From NCBI GenBank assembly GCA_017624955.1, contig JAGAMA010000020.1, positions 1-38,809 of the forward strand: a stretch of 38,809 nucleotides of DNA, read 5' to 3'. Of the stretch, positions 1 through 7,295 are shown piece by piece. The position numbers and the translations under genes are program-made. This stretch comes from Alistipes sp. Its GTDB lineage: Bacteria > Bacteroidota > Bacteroidia > Bacteroidales > Rikenellaceae. Every line of letters starts with the position of its first letter. The first letter of the stretch is position 1. The notes beneath the pieces are model-generated. The model ran no database searches and had not been told where the DNA came from. It worked only from the letters and a program-made list of their open reading frames with translations.

Positions 1-63
1 GGCCATTTCAAAGACTTTGTGAAATGGTATCTTTTTCTGCAAAGTAATCAGGGAAAGGCAAGC

Positions 64-98
64 AAAAAATAGGGCGAGAAATACTACGTTTCTCGCCC
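64..98 (-). terminator. Rho-independent terminator after the terminase gene
   Basis: A perfect 10-bp stem (GGGCGAGAAA at 72-81, TTTCTCGCCC at 89-98) with a 7-nt loop. Read on the minus strand it is followed by a run of T (complement of A at 64-69). It lies 13 bases past the terminase stop, so the terminase is the last gene of its transcript. A second small palindrome at 3-27 (CCATTTCA/TGAAATGG) lies beyond it and is unexplained. Confidence 0.85.
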
Positions 99-110
99 AT
101 AATTTAGAAT

Positions 111-1547
111 CTAAAAAGCGCCACTTTTGGCATCATTACCCAAAAACCTCACTCCTCGGAGTCTGCTTTTTGCTTTATCGACCACCTCGCGTTCGACAAT
201 GCCCGTTACCACATCGGCGGCATCGTGCCAGCGATTGGCACGGAACGTGCGGCGATAGGTCGTAAGATGTTGATACAATTCGGGCCAGCGTTGATTCCAC
301 CCCTTCGGAAAGCGGAGGAGGTGTTGCACCGTGGGGGCATTCGAAAGGATGCGTGCCTCCTTGTTGCCGCTCTGGTGAAACCACTCGATGCGCACCTCGG
401 GGACAAGCTGCTGCACGGCACGGGCAAAGCCTCGACCGCCGTTGTTACTCTCGATGAGCGCCTGGCGCGTGCCACTGCGGCGCAACATCTCGGCTACCAT
501 CCCCTCCGTCTGCTCCATCGCCTCGCGCGTATAGACACAATCGGTGATGTAGATCACCCCATCGGCATCCACGGCATAGCTGAGCGAACAGAGGTAGTCA
601 TCCCCCACATCGGCCGTATCGGTGTAGGAGGAAAGGCGCACCACCTCGCGCGGCAGGTGGTCGTACTCGCTGAAGTTCGTCCCGTAGAGCAACCCCTCGC
701 GGGCCGTGGGGTGTCCCTGATACATCGCCTCGAATTGCAAGGGGTCGAGTCGCCGCTTCTTAAGCAGGAGCGCACGCCCCTGCTGGCTCTCCCACAGCGC
801 TTCGCCCTCGCGGCGCGGATCGAGTTCCGTGGCGGGCGATGTTTTCAACGCCTCGAAATTCAGGTGCAGCCAGCAATCCTCATCCACCGCATCGAGCTGC
901 GACCACTCCTCGAGCGAGACGAACTTTTCGCGCCGCATCAACTCCCCGATCAGATCCTCCTCGTGCCAGCGCGTGAAGACGATCAGCTCGCGCGAGAGGT
1001 TGTGCATGCGGGTCTTCACAACCGAGGTGTACCACTCCCAGCAGTTGGCACGCACCAGGGGCGAGTTGGCCTCCAGGGCATCTTTGTAGAGGTCGTCGAG
1101 GATGAAACAATCGACCCGATTGCCCGTGAGCGACCCCTCGCGCCCGACCGACAGGAGCGATCCTTTGTGGTCGATGATCTCCACCTCGTCCGAGGTGCGG
1201 ATGTACCCCAACGGGCGTGTGCCCTGCTTGATGGTCGTCGCCGGGAACAATTCGGCATACTCGCGCGAGTCGAGGATGCGCTGCACGCGGCGGTTGAACT
1301 TCGAGGCGAGGTTGGCCGAGTAGGAGGCGATCGCTACCCTCATGTCGGGGTCGAGCCCCAGGAGGTAGGCAGGCAGGAGGGTCGTAGCCCCCATGCTCTT
1401 GCCGTGCTGGGGCGGCATGGTGATAACCAGGCGACGGATGCGCCCCTCGGCAAAGGCCTCCAGCACGCGGTAGTAGGTCGCATGAAAAGGCTCGATCTCC
1501 AGAAAAGGGTAAACCGAGCGGGCAAAATCCAAAAACGAATGTGGCAT
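111..1547 (-). CDS. Phage-type terminase large subunit (TerL)
   Basis: A 478-residue DNA-packaging ATPase/nuclease. Seen in the sequence: Walker A PPQHGKS (45-51), Walker B ending in LDD (150-152), the terminase motif FTRWHEEDLIG (191-201), and a C-terminal RNase H-like nuclease domain with candidate metal ligands D310 (YTDTAD), E366 (IESNNGG) and D442/D445 (HDAADVVTG). All key residues are present and the length is normal, so the protein looks intact. In phages TerL cuts concatemeric DNA and drives it through the portal. Here a terminator follows directly and no portal gene is visible, so it is either the end of a degraded prophage or an orphan terminase kept by the host. The gene before it on this strand is a small unknown one. 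A GC-rich hairpin sits about 20 bases ahead of its start. Base composition is like the host's. The family call is firm; the present role is inference. Confidence 0.9.
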   Translation of the reverse strand: MPHSFLDFARSVYPFLEIEPFHATYYRVLEAFAEGRIRRLVITMPPQHGKSMGATTLLPAYLLGLDPDMRVAIASYSANLASKFNRRVQRILDSREYAELFPATTIKQGTRPLGYIRTSDEVEIIDHKGSLLSVGREGSLTGNRVDCFILDDLYKDALEANSPLVRANCWEWYTSVVKTRMHNLSRELIVFTRWHEEDLIGELMRREKFVSLEEWSQLDAVDEDCWLHLNFEALKTSPATELDPRREGEALWESQQGRALLLKKRRLDPLQFEAMYQGHPTAREGLLYGTNFSEYDHLPREVVRLSSYTDTADVGDDYLCSLSYAVDADGVIYITDCVYTREAMEQTEGMVAEMLRRSGTRQALIESNNGGRGFARAVQQLVPEVRIEWFHQSGNKEARILSNAPTVQHLLRFPKGWNQRWPELYQHLTTYRRTFRANRWHDAADVVTGIVEREVVDKAKSRLRGVRFLGNDAKSGAF

Positions 1548-1567
1548 ATACTTACTTATTATATAAG

Positions 1568-1589
1568 GAGGAGGGGGAGCCCCCTCCTC
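1568..1589. other. GC-rich hairpin upstream of the terminase start
   Basis: GAGGAGGGG (1568-1576) pairs with CCCCTCCTC (1581-1589) over a 4-nt loop. It ends about 20 bases before the terminase ATG, so on the minus-strand transcript it would lie just ahead of the ribosome landing site. No T-run follows, so it is not a standard terminator. It could affect translation. Another weak inverted repeat, GGTTCGG/CCGAACC, lies at 1640-1684 in the same 148-bp gap. Confidence 0.5.
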
Positions 1590-1695
1590 ACGACTCCCTT
1601 GTGCGGCAACACGACGGGCGGAATCGATGAATAATGGCGGGTTCGGTGGGCGTTGCCGCGCCCGAAGAGAGGCTGTGCCGAACCCCGGTCGGCCT

Positions 1696-1989
1696 TTAGG
1701 CGCGCAGCTGTGCGCGAAGCTCGTTAAAAGAGAAATCGTTGAGTCGCTCGCCGCCTTCGTCTAACGTGTGAAACTCCCACCAAACGGGGACGAGATCCGC
1801 GACCTCGTGGTGCGTACCCTCGGGCAGGGCGACCTCACGACGATAGACAAAACAGCTTACCACCAGGCGACAAAACACCCCTTCGTGGTCAAACGACAAC
1901 GACCCCGAGAAGTAGCCTTTCGCGCCAATTTTCTCCTTTAAGCGGGCTATTACCTCGGCATAAAGTTGAGTTGAAATGGTAAAAATCAT
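1696..1989 (-). CDS. Small protein of unknown function next to the terminase
   Basis: A 97-residue protein beginning MIFTISTQLYAEVIARLKEK. I chose the ATG at 1989; the frame extends to a TTG at 2013, but an ATG is more likely. No family is recognised. It has an amphipathic N-terminal helix (AEVIARLKEKIG), then a mixed strand-rich part with WWEF and a charged helical tail. It reads on the same strand as the terminase, 148 bp upstream of it, and diverges from the S24 repressor gene. That position is what one expects of a phage-associated small gene, but the sequence alone does not show a function. A canonical TATCTTTG -7 element lies upstream at 2056-2063. Confidence 0.6.
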   Translation of the reverse strand: MIFTISTQLYAEVIARLKEKIGAKGYFSGSLSFDHEGVFCRLVVSCFVYRREVALPEGTHHEVADLVPVWWEFHTLDEGGERLNDFSFNELRAQLRA

Positions 1990-2018
1990 TGAATTTGTGT
2001 AATTTTTTAACAAAAATA

Positions 2019-2049
2019 TTTGTTTTTTAGAACAAACTGCTTAACTTTG
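2019..2049 (+). promoter_or_regulatory. Bacteroidetes-type promoter of the S24 repressor gene with an internal inverted repeat
   Basis: TTTG (2019-2022), 19 bp, then TAACTTTG (2042-2049) fits the Bacteroidetes sigma-ABfr consensus exactly. An inverted repeat TTTGTT-N6-AACAAA (2019-2036) covers the -33 box and half the spacer, the place where a repressor would block the promoter. Autoregulation by the adjacent repressor is inference. Confidence 0.7.
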
Positions 2050-2055
2050 CAGGTA

Positions 2056-2063
2056 CAAAGATA
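2056..2063 (-). promoter_or_regulatory. Possible -7 element for the minus-strand small gene and terminase
   Basis: The complement reads TATCTTTG, the commonest Bacteroidetes -7 form. No good TTTG sits 19-21 bp further upstream, so only half the promoter is visible. It faces the plus-strand promoter at 2042-2049, and the two would interfere. Confidence 0.4.
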
Positions 2064-2131
2064 GGTTCAAAATTTGATTTTGGTACTTGAAAAGTTAAAT
2101 TTTTGATATTGGAATTTCCGATAGGTTAGCT

Positions 2132-2803
2132 ATGAACACAAGGGTAAAACTAATACGCAAGCAGCTGAACTTGACGCAAGAGCAATTAGCTCAGCGACTT
2201 GGCGTAGGCAAAGCGGCACTCTCGATGATCGAGACGGGAAAGGCCGGACTCTCGATGCGCAACCGAAATATTTTGGTTCAAGAATTGAACGTAAACCCCG
2301 ATTGGCTTGAATATGGCACGGGCGAAATGTTCAACGCTAAACCGGAGTTGCATTCGTTTACCCACCGCACCGACACCTCGCTCCCCTTGCAGAGCGTACC
2401 CCTCTACTCGATCGAGGGGACGGCCGGTCTCGTACCCCTGTTCAACAACCAGCAGGAGTTCAAACCCGTCAATTTTATCCACATCCCCAACCTGCCGCAG
2501 TGCGACGGGGCGATCTACATCGCCGGCGACTCGATGTACCCGCTTTTGAAGAGTGGCGACATCGTGCTCTACAAGCAACTGCAAAACATTGAAGACATCT
2601 TCTGGGGCGACATGTACCTGCTCTCGATCGACATCGACGGCGAGGAGTACATCACCGTGAAATATATCCAAAAGGCGGACAAGGAGGGCTTCGTGAAGCT
2701 CGTGAGCCAGAACCCCCACCACGCCGACAAGGATGTGGCGATCGACCGCATCCGCGCCATTGCCCTGGTCAAGGCCTCGATCCGCATGAATTCGATGCGC
2801 TAA
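2132..2803 (+). CDS. LexA/cI-like XRE-family repressor with S24 peptidase domain
   Basis: A 223-residue regulator. The N-terminal helix-turn-helix spans about residues 5-60 (LTQEQLAQRLGVGKAALSMI). The C-terminal S24 domain has the catalytic serine in GDSMYPLLKSGD (S134) and the lysine in ITVKY (K177), spaced as in LexA and lambda cI. An Ala-Gly pair at 98-99 (GTAGLV) lies where self-cleavage would fall. Proteins of this family repress promoters and cut themselves when RecA filaments form on damaged DNA. The gene diverges from the small gene-terminase unit and has a strong promoter with an operator-like inverted repeat, so it may control both sides. It may instead be a chromosomal stress regulator, common in Bacteroidetes. 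A terminator follows it at 2828-2857. Confidence 0.88.
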   Translation: MNTRVKLIRKQLNLTQEQLAQRLGVGKAALSMIETGKAGLSMRNRNILVQELNVNPDWLEYGTGEMFNAKPELHSFTHRTDTSLPLQSVPLYSIEGTAGLVPLFNNQQEFKPVNFIHIPNLPQCDGAIYIAGDSMYPLLKSGDIVLYKQLQNIEDIFWGDMYLLSIDIDGEEYITVKYIQKADKEGFVKLVSQNPHHADKDVAIDRIRAIALVKASIRMNSMR

Positions 2804-2827
2804 ACAAGGCCCACACAACCGATCTAC

Positions 2828-2857
2828 AAGAGCTATCACACCGATAGCTCTTTTTTT
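2828..2857 (+). terminator. Terminator after the S24 repressor gene
   Basis: GAGCTATC (2830-2837) and GATAGCTC (2843-2850) form a perfect stem with a 5-nt loop, followed by seven T (2851-2857); two A-T pairs extend the base. Confidence 0.9.
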
Positions 2858-2880
2858 ATAGTAGAATTAGGCGCGCGGGC

Positions 2881-2911
2881 TTGGAATTTTCATTTCCTTT
2901 CACTAACTTTG
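2881..2911 (+). promoter_or_regulatory. Probable kduI promoter
   Basis: TTGG (2881-2884, one mismatch to TTTG), 19 bp, then TAACTTTG (2904-2911). Transcription would start near 2918, giving a leader of about 70 bases. Confidence 0.6.
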
Positions 2912-2988
2912 TTTGGATAAAAAGTGTTCCGACAAAAACGGATAACCAAGCAAACAACTAAACAAACAATCTAATAATCACTTTCAAG

Positions 2989-3831
2989 ATGAAAACCAAT
3001 TACGAAGTTCGCTATGCAGCGCATCCCGAGGATGCCAAGCATTATGACACGAAGCGCATGCGCCGTGATTTCCTCATCGAGACGGTCTTTGCCGCCGACG
3101 AGGTAAACATGGTCTATTCGATGTATGACCGCATGGTCGTAGGTGGCGCAATGCCCGTTGAGGAGGTCCTCAAGCTCGAGGCCATCGACCCGCTGAAGGC
3201 TCCCTACTTCCTGACCCGCCGCGAGCTGGGTATCTTCAACGTAGGCGGCAAGGGCGTAGTAAAGGCCGGCGATCAGGTGTATGAGCTGGATTACAAGCAG
3301 GCCCTCTACCTCGGTGCCGGTGACCGTGAGGTTACCTTCGAGAGCGTGGACAAGGCCAACCCCGCCAAGTTCTACTTCAACTCCTGCACGGCTCACACCT
3401 CGTATCCCGACAAGAAGATCACGAAGGATGATGCCATCGTTGCCCACATGGGTTCGTTGGAGGGCTCGAACGAAAGAAACATCAACAAGATGATCGTAAA
3501 TCAGGTACTGCCGACCTGCCAGCTGCAGATGGGTATGACGGAGCTTGCTACAGGTAGCGTATGGAACACCATGCCGGCACATGTTCACTCGCGCCGCATG
3601 GAGGCCTACTTCTACTTCGAGGTACCCGAGACGGATGCCGTTTGCCACCTGATGGGCGAGGTTGATGAGACGCGCCACATCTGGATGCACAACGATCAGG
3701 CTGTCCTCTCGCCCGAGTGGTCGATCCACAGCGCCGCCGCAACGCACAACTACACCTTCATTTGGGGTATGGGCGGTGAGAACCTCGACTATGGCGACCA
3801 GGATTTCTCGCTGATTACGGATTTGAAGTAA
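2989..3831 (+). CDS. kduI: 5-dehydro-4-deoxy-D-glucuronate isomerase
   Basis: A 280-residue cupin enzyme that converts 5-keto-4-deoxyuronate, the product of unsaturated pectin or glycosaminoglycan disaccharides, into 3-deoxy-D-glycero-2,5-hexodiulosonate. Zinc ligands are visible in the expected pattern: H198 and H200 in MPAHVHSRRME, E205, and H247 in SIHSAA. Length equals the family norm. The next gene on this strand encodes the dehydrogenase for the following step, though 344 bp lie between them. No lyase or unsaturated glucuronyl hydrolase gene is in view, so the polymer source cannot be told from here. The start is the ATG after a purine-poor AAG; no strong Shine-Dalgarno site, as usual in this phylum. 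Confidence 0.95.
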   Translation: MKTNYEVRYAAHPEDAKHYDTKRMRRDFLIETVFAADEVNMVYSMYDRMVVGGAMPVEEVLKLEAIDPLKAPYFLTRRELGIFNVGGKGVVKAGDQVYELDYKQALYLGAGDREVTFESVDKANPAKFYFNSCTAHTSYPDKKITKDDAIVAHMGSLEGSNERNINKMIVNQVLPTCQLQMGMTELATGSVWNTMPAHVHSRRMEAYFYFEVPETDAVCHLMGEVDETRHIWMHNDQAVLSPEWSIHSAAATHNYTFIWGMGGENLDYGDQDFSLITDLK

Positions 3832-3924
3832 TTCTAATGAAGGATTTAAGGTTGATGACGGACCGGGTACTATTCAATGGCTACCCAAATCCGTAATCAG
3901 CAAAAAATCCGAGTTTAGACCATC

Positions 3925-3960
3925 CCTCTAAATCCCCCTTAAAAGGGGGACTTTAAGAGG
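3925..3960. repeat. REP-like hairpin, copy 1
   Basis: TCCCCCTT (3933-3940) pairs with AAGGGGGA (3943-3950), and CCTCTAAA pairs imperfectly with TTTAAGAGG outside it. Related C-run/G-run hairpins lie at 32061-32095 and, in reverse orientation with flanking ATCCCTCC-like sequence, at 38491-38521. Confidence 0.6.
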
Positions 3961-4054
3961 AGGTCGAAGAATGCTTTACAAAACCAATTCAAAATTTAGA
4001 GTTTAGAATTTAGAATTAACCAACCGCGACACGGCTCGCCGACAATTTTTGTGA

Positions 4055-4165
4055 ATTTTAGGCGAGCAGATTTTGCGACTCCGAAGTCATGGCGGGCGGG
4101 AGCATACTTTCGGTATGTGACCAAGCGGTAGGGCGAGGAGGGGCAAAAGGTGCCGCATAAAAACA
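4055..4165. repeat. Dispersed long-hairpin repeat, copy A
   Basis: The apex is CATAC (4103-4107), TTTCG, GTATG (4113-4117). Outer arms share TTTTGC (4071-4076) with GCAAAA (4143-4148) and are otherwise imperfect. The apex plus the TGTGA that follows it match copy B near 17617-17635 (CATAC, TCTTC, GTATGTGA), which also has TTTTG in its arms. The two look like members of one intergenic family. Confidence 0.55.
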
Positions 4166-4175
4166 CAAAAAAACT

Positions 4176-4976
4176 ATGAGCATGTTTTCATTGGAGGGTA
4201 AGAATGCCTGGATCACGGGTGCATCTTACGGTATCGGTTTCAACATTGCCAAGGCTTTTGTAGCCGCAGGTATCAAGAACATCATCTTCAACGACATCAA
4301 CGAGGCTGCACTCGAGAAGGGTCTTGCCAACTACAAGGAGCACGGCATCGAGAATGTACACGGCTATGTATGCGATGTGACGAACGAGGATCAGGTGAAG
4401 GAGATGGTTGAGAAGGTTCACGCCGAGGTGGGCCAGATCGACATCCTGGTAAACAACGCAGGTATCATCAAGCGTATCCCGATGCACGAGATGAAGCGTT
4501 CGGAGTTCCAGCAGGTGATCGACATCGACCTCGTAGGTCCGTTTATCTGCTCGAGCGCCGTGATTCCCGAGATGATGGAGCGTCGCGAGGGTAAGATCAT
4601 CAACATCTGCTCGATGATGTCGGAGCTGGGTCGTGAGACCGTATCGGCTTACGCTGCTGCCAAGGGTGGTCTGAAGATGCTTACGCGCAACATCTGCTCG
4701 GAGTATGGCGAGTACAACATCCAGTGCAACGGTATCGGCCCGGGTTACATCGCTACGCCGCAGACCGCTCCGCTGCGTGAGCGCCAGGCTGACGGCTCGC
4801 GTCACCCGTTCGATTCGTTCATCTGCGCCAAGACCCCCGCAGGTCGCTGGCTCGATCCCGAGGAGCTGGGCGGTCCCGCCGTATTCCTCGCATCGAAGGC
4901 TTCGGATGCCGTAAACGGCCACATCCTCTATGTGGATGGCGGTATCCTGGCTTACATCGGCAAGCAGCCGCAGTAG
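4176..4976 (+). CDS. kduD: Short-chain dehydrogenase, 2-deoxy-D-gluconate 3-dehydrogenase / gluconate 5-dehydrogenase type
   Basis: A 266-residue classical SDR. The nucleotide-binding motif TGASYGIG spans 14-21, NNAG 93-96, and the catalytic residues are S146, Y159 and K163 (YAAAK). It ends with the typical VDGG segment. Proteins of this sequence type are often labelled gluconate 5-dehydrogenase, but the kduI neighbour points to KduD, which reduces 3-deoxy-hexodiulosonate to 2-keto-3-deoxygluconate with NAD(P)H. The SDR fold and active site are seen; the substrate is inferred from context. It is followed by a strong terminator that also serves the convergent gene. Confidence 0.85.
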   Translation: MSMFSLEGKNAWITGASYGIGFNIAKAFVAAGIKNIIFNDINEAALEKGLANYKEHGIENVHGYVCDVTNEDQVKEMVEKVHAEVGQIDILVNNAGIIKRIPMHEMKRSEFQQVIDIDLVGPFICSSAVIPEMMERREGKIINICSMMSELGRETVSAYAAAKGGLKMLTRNICSEYGEYNIQCNGIGPGYIATPQTAPLRERQADGSRHPFDSFICAKTPAGRWLDPEELGGPAVFLASKASDAVNGHILYVDGGILAYIGKQPQ

Positions 4977-4993
4977 TAGTTACTACAACCAAC

Positions 4994-5029
4994 AAAAAAA
5001 GCCTCGCTTTCACGGCGAGGCTTTTTTTT
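4994..5029. terminator. Bidirectional terminator between kduD and the alpha/beta hydrolase gene
   Basis: GCCTCGC (5001-5007) and GCGAGGC (5015-5021), with A7 before and T8 after, so it can act on both convergent transcripts. Confidence 0.9.
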
Positions 5030-5086
5030 GTTCTGATAATGATAATAAGGAGATTAAAGAGCTTAATGATATTAAGGAAAGTGGCT

Positions 5087-5983
5087 TTAATCTCTTTTGC
5101 GCTGACTCTCAATCAAAAAATCATAGACCACTTGATTGAAAAGCTCCGGCTGCTCCATATTGCACATGTGGCCGCTGTCGTCGATATATTCGTGGCGGCT
5201 GTTTTTCAGGTAGTTCATCATCGAGGGATTGGTGCGCAGCTTGCCCGTCGGGCGACGACCCGAGAGGAAGAGGGTCGGCACATCGGGCTTGCGTCTTTTC
5301 AGCACCTCCATCGCCTCGCGGGCATAGTAGCAGTGCACCTCGTGGTGCGTGGCCTGCCACCCATCCCACTTGCGAATCTGCTGCCAGAGGGGCTTACGCA
5401 TCCTTTCGGCCTTCGTGCCGCCATTCATCAGGTTCGCGAACCACTCTTTTTTATAGGTACGCATCCCCTTGGCCTTCACGGCATCGATCGAGGCCTGCTT
5501 CGCGGCACGCTCCTCCTCGGTCATCGGATGGTTGATGCTCGGCGTGGAGCGGATATGTCCCTCGGCCAACGTGCACGAAAGCATTCTTTCGGGGTGCATC
5601 GCCAACAGATCGCCCGCAATAAATCCACCCATCGAAAGGCCCACGACATGCGCCTTTTCAATGCCTAACGCATCCATCAGAGCGACCAAATCGTCGCAAT
5701 GGGTAAAGAGCAGATCCTCGCGCTGTTTGGAGGATTTCCCGTAGCCGCGCGCATCGTAAACGATGACACGATAATGCTTTTCGAAGAAGGCCACCTGTTC
5801 GCGCCACATGCGCCTATCGAGCGAGTGTCCGTGTACAAAAATCAGCGGCGTACCCTCGCCCGAAATCTCGTAATACAAACGCCCCTCGGGAACCTTAACA
5901 TACCCCTTTTCTGCACCCTGGGCTGTCATCATCGCCCCACACAGCGCCCACAAGAGCACCAAAATTTGAATCTTTTTCGCCAT
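5087..5983 (-). CDS. Exported alpha/beta-fold hydrolase
   Basis: A 298-residue protein. I chose the ATG at 5983 because it begins with a signal peptide (MAKKIQILVLLWALCGAMMT, likely cut near AQG-A); the frame runs open further upstream. The oxyanion-loop motif HGHS (51-54), the nucleophile elbow GLSMGG (S117) and the catalytic histidine in DSGHM (H272) are visible. The usual acid position after strand 6 reads FLSGRRPTG with no Asp, so the third triad residue is uncertain. It is probably a periplasmic esterase or lipase-like hydrolase. It diverges from the arabinose operon, so a role in removing ester groups from arabinose-rich glycans is possible but only inferred. Confidence 0.82.
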   Translation of the reverse strand: MAKKIQILVLLWALCGAMMTAQGAEKGYVKVPEGRLYYEISGEGTPLIFVHGHSLDRRMWREQVAFFEKHYRVIVYDARGYGKSSKQREDLLFTHCDDLVALMDALGIEKAHVVGLSMGGFIAGDLLAMHPERMLSCTLAEGHIRSTPSINHPMTEEERAAKQASIDAVKAKGMRTYKKEWFANLMNGGTKAERMRKPLWQQIRKWDGWQATHHEVHCYYAREAMEVLKRRKPDVPTLFLSGRRPTGKLRTNPSMMNYLKNSRHEYIDDSGHMCNMEQPELFNQVVYDFLIESQRKRD

Positions 5984-6018
5984 TTTCGTTTTGATTTTGG
6001 GACAAGATACGAAAAAAA

Positions 6019-6050
6019 TTTGGCTGTTCGAGCGATAATCCGTATATTTG
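6019..6050 (+). promoter_or_regulatory. Promoter of the arabinose operon
   Basis: TTTG (6019-6022), 20 bp, TATATTTG (6043-6050): full match to the Bacteroidetes consensus. The start site would fall near 6057, inside the palindrome at 6054-6072. Confidence 0.82.
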
Positions 6051-6053
6051 AAC

Positions 6054-6072
6054 AATATAACTATGTTATATT
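6054..6072. promoter_or_regulatory. Palindromic operator candidate for the arabinose operon
   Basis: AATATAAC (6054-6061), TAT, GTTATATT (6065-6072): a perfect 8+8 inverted repeat that starts three bases after the -7 box and covers the predicted start site. A repressor here would block initiation. Bacteroidetes arabinose operons are known to be controlled by a Nudix-family AraR; whether this is its site is inference, and no regulator gene is in the window. Confidence 0.7.
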
Positions 6073-6109
6073 CCACCTAAGGACTAAAACACAAAAACCT
6101 AAAATAACT

Positions 6110-7246
6110 ATGATTCGCAAACTTTCGACGCTCCTGCTCGCAGCCGCGCTGATGACTGCCTGCTGCTCGGAGCCCTGCAACAAGACCCTGTCGGGTCTGA
6201 ATCCTGCCGATTTTGAGACGACGATCGGCGATCAAACCACGCAACTCTACACCCTGAAGAATGCCAACGGCATGGAGGTCTGCATCACCCCCTTCGGTGG
6301 TCGCATCGTATCGGTGATGGTTCCCGACCGCGCGGGCGAGATGCGCGATGTAGTGCTCGGCTTCGACAAGATTGCCGACTACCAGAATGTCCCCTCGGAC
6401 TTCGGCGCTTCGATCGGTCGCTACGCCAACCGCATCGGTCAGGGTAAATTCACGCTCGACGGCGTGGAGTACGACCTGCCGAAGAACAACTTCGGTCACT
6501 GCCTGCACGGCGGTCCGAACGGCTGGCAGTACAAGCTCTACACGGTAGAAGAGACTACGGCGACGAAGCTCGTGCTTTCGCTTGCTTCGCCCGATGGCGA
6601 GGAGCAGTTCCCCGGCAATGTGGAGGCCAAGGTGATCTACACGCTCACGGACGAGAACGCCATTGCGATCGACTACGAGGCTACGACCGATGCTCCGACC
6701 GTAATCAACATGACTAACCACTCCTATTTCAACCTCACGGGCGATCCCACGCAGACGATCCTCGACCACGAGCTGATGATCAATGCCGAGGGCTTTACCC
6801 CCGTGGACGATACCTACATGACGACGGGCGAGATTGCCCCCGTAGCCGAGACGCCGATGGATTTCCGCACGGCCAAGGCCGTAGGTAAGGAGATCGACAA
6901 CTTCGACTACATCCAGCTCAAGAACGGCAACGGCTACGACCACAACTGGGTATTGGCCACCAACCGCGACAAGACGGTGCCGGCCGTGGTGCTCTACGCC
7001 CCGACGACGGGTATCGAACTGACGGTTTACACCGACGAGCCGGGTATCCAGGTCTATTCGGGCAACTTCCTCGATGGCACGGTGACGGGTAAGAAGGGCA
7101 TCGTCTATAACCAGCGCGTGGGTATCTGCCTCGAGACGCAGAAGTATCCCGACACGCCCAACAAGCCCGAGTGGCCTTCGGCCGTACTGCGCCCGGGCGA
7201 GAAGTACACGAGCCACTGCACCTTCAAGTTCGGTGTACGCGAGTAA
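6110..7246 (+). CDS. Aldose 1-epimerase (mutarotase), lipoprotein or exported
   Basis: A 378-residue GalM-type enzyme that interconverts the alpha and beta anomers of a sugar. I start at the ATG at 6110, which gives a hydrophobic signal ending in TAC (C18), a relaxed lipobox; the frame is open further upstream, but that part overlaps the divergent promoter region. Conserved features: ASIGRYANRIG (100-110), HCLHGG, the catalytic histidine in NHSYFNL (H204), and the catalytic glutamate in CLETQKYPD (E342). It leads the arabinose operon, 49 bp before the symporter gene. It therefore probably delivers the transportable anomer of arabinose in the periplasm. Substrate preference is inferred from the operon. 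Confidence 0.9.
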   Translation: MIRKLSTLLLAAALMTACCSEPCNKTLSGLNPADFETTIGDQTTQLYTLKNANGMEVCITPFGGRIVSVMVPDRAGEMRDVVLGFDKIADYQNVPSDFGASIGRYANRIGQGKFTLDGVEYDLPKNNFGHCLHGGPNGWQYKLYTVEETTATKLVLSLASPDGEEQFPGNVEAKVIYTLTDENAIAIDYEATTDAPTVINMTNHSYFNLTGDPTQTILDHELMINAEGFTPVDDTYMTTGEIAPVAETPMDFRTAKAVGKEIDNFDYIQLKNGNGYDHNWVLATNRDKTVPAVVLYAPTTGIELTVYTDEPGIQVYSGNFLDGTVTGKKGIVYNQRVGICLETQKYPDTPNKPEWPSAVLRPGEKYTSHCTFKFGVRE

Positions 7247-7295
7247 CAACCAAGCTACCAACAAAAGTATTAACCAATAAAAATCTTAAAAACCA

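Larger units (their letters stand above)
3832..4175 (+). other. Non-coding spacer between kduI and kduD with hairpin repeats
   Basis: This 344-bp gap has no convincing gene. It holds a REP-like hairpin (3925-3960), an AT-rich stretch of ATTTAGA-like units near 3985-4020, and a long imperfect hairpin (4055-4165) that runs almost to the kduD start. No clean TTTG/TAnnTTTG promoter was found in front of kduD. Confidence 0.7.

Noticed and set aside
4994-5029. Possible tRNA or other RNA gene in the short palindromic gap
   Set aside because: It is a simple stem with A and T tracts at the ends, that is, a bidirectional terminator; no cloverleaf arms are present.
5699-6109. N-terminal extension of the mutarotase
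   Set aside because: It would overlap the divergent hydrolase gene and the promoter; starting at 6110 gives a proper export signal and normal length.
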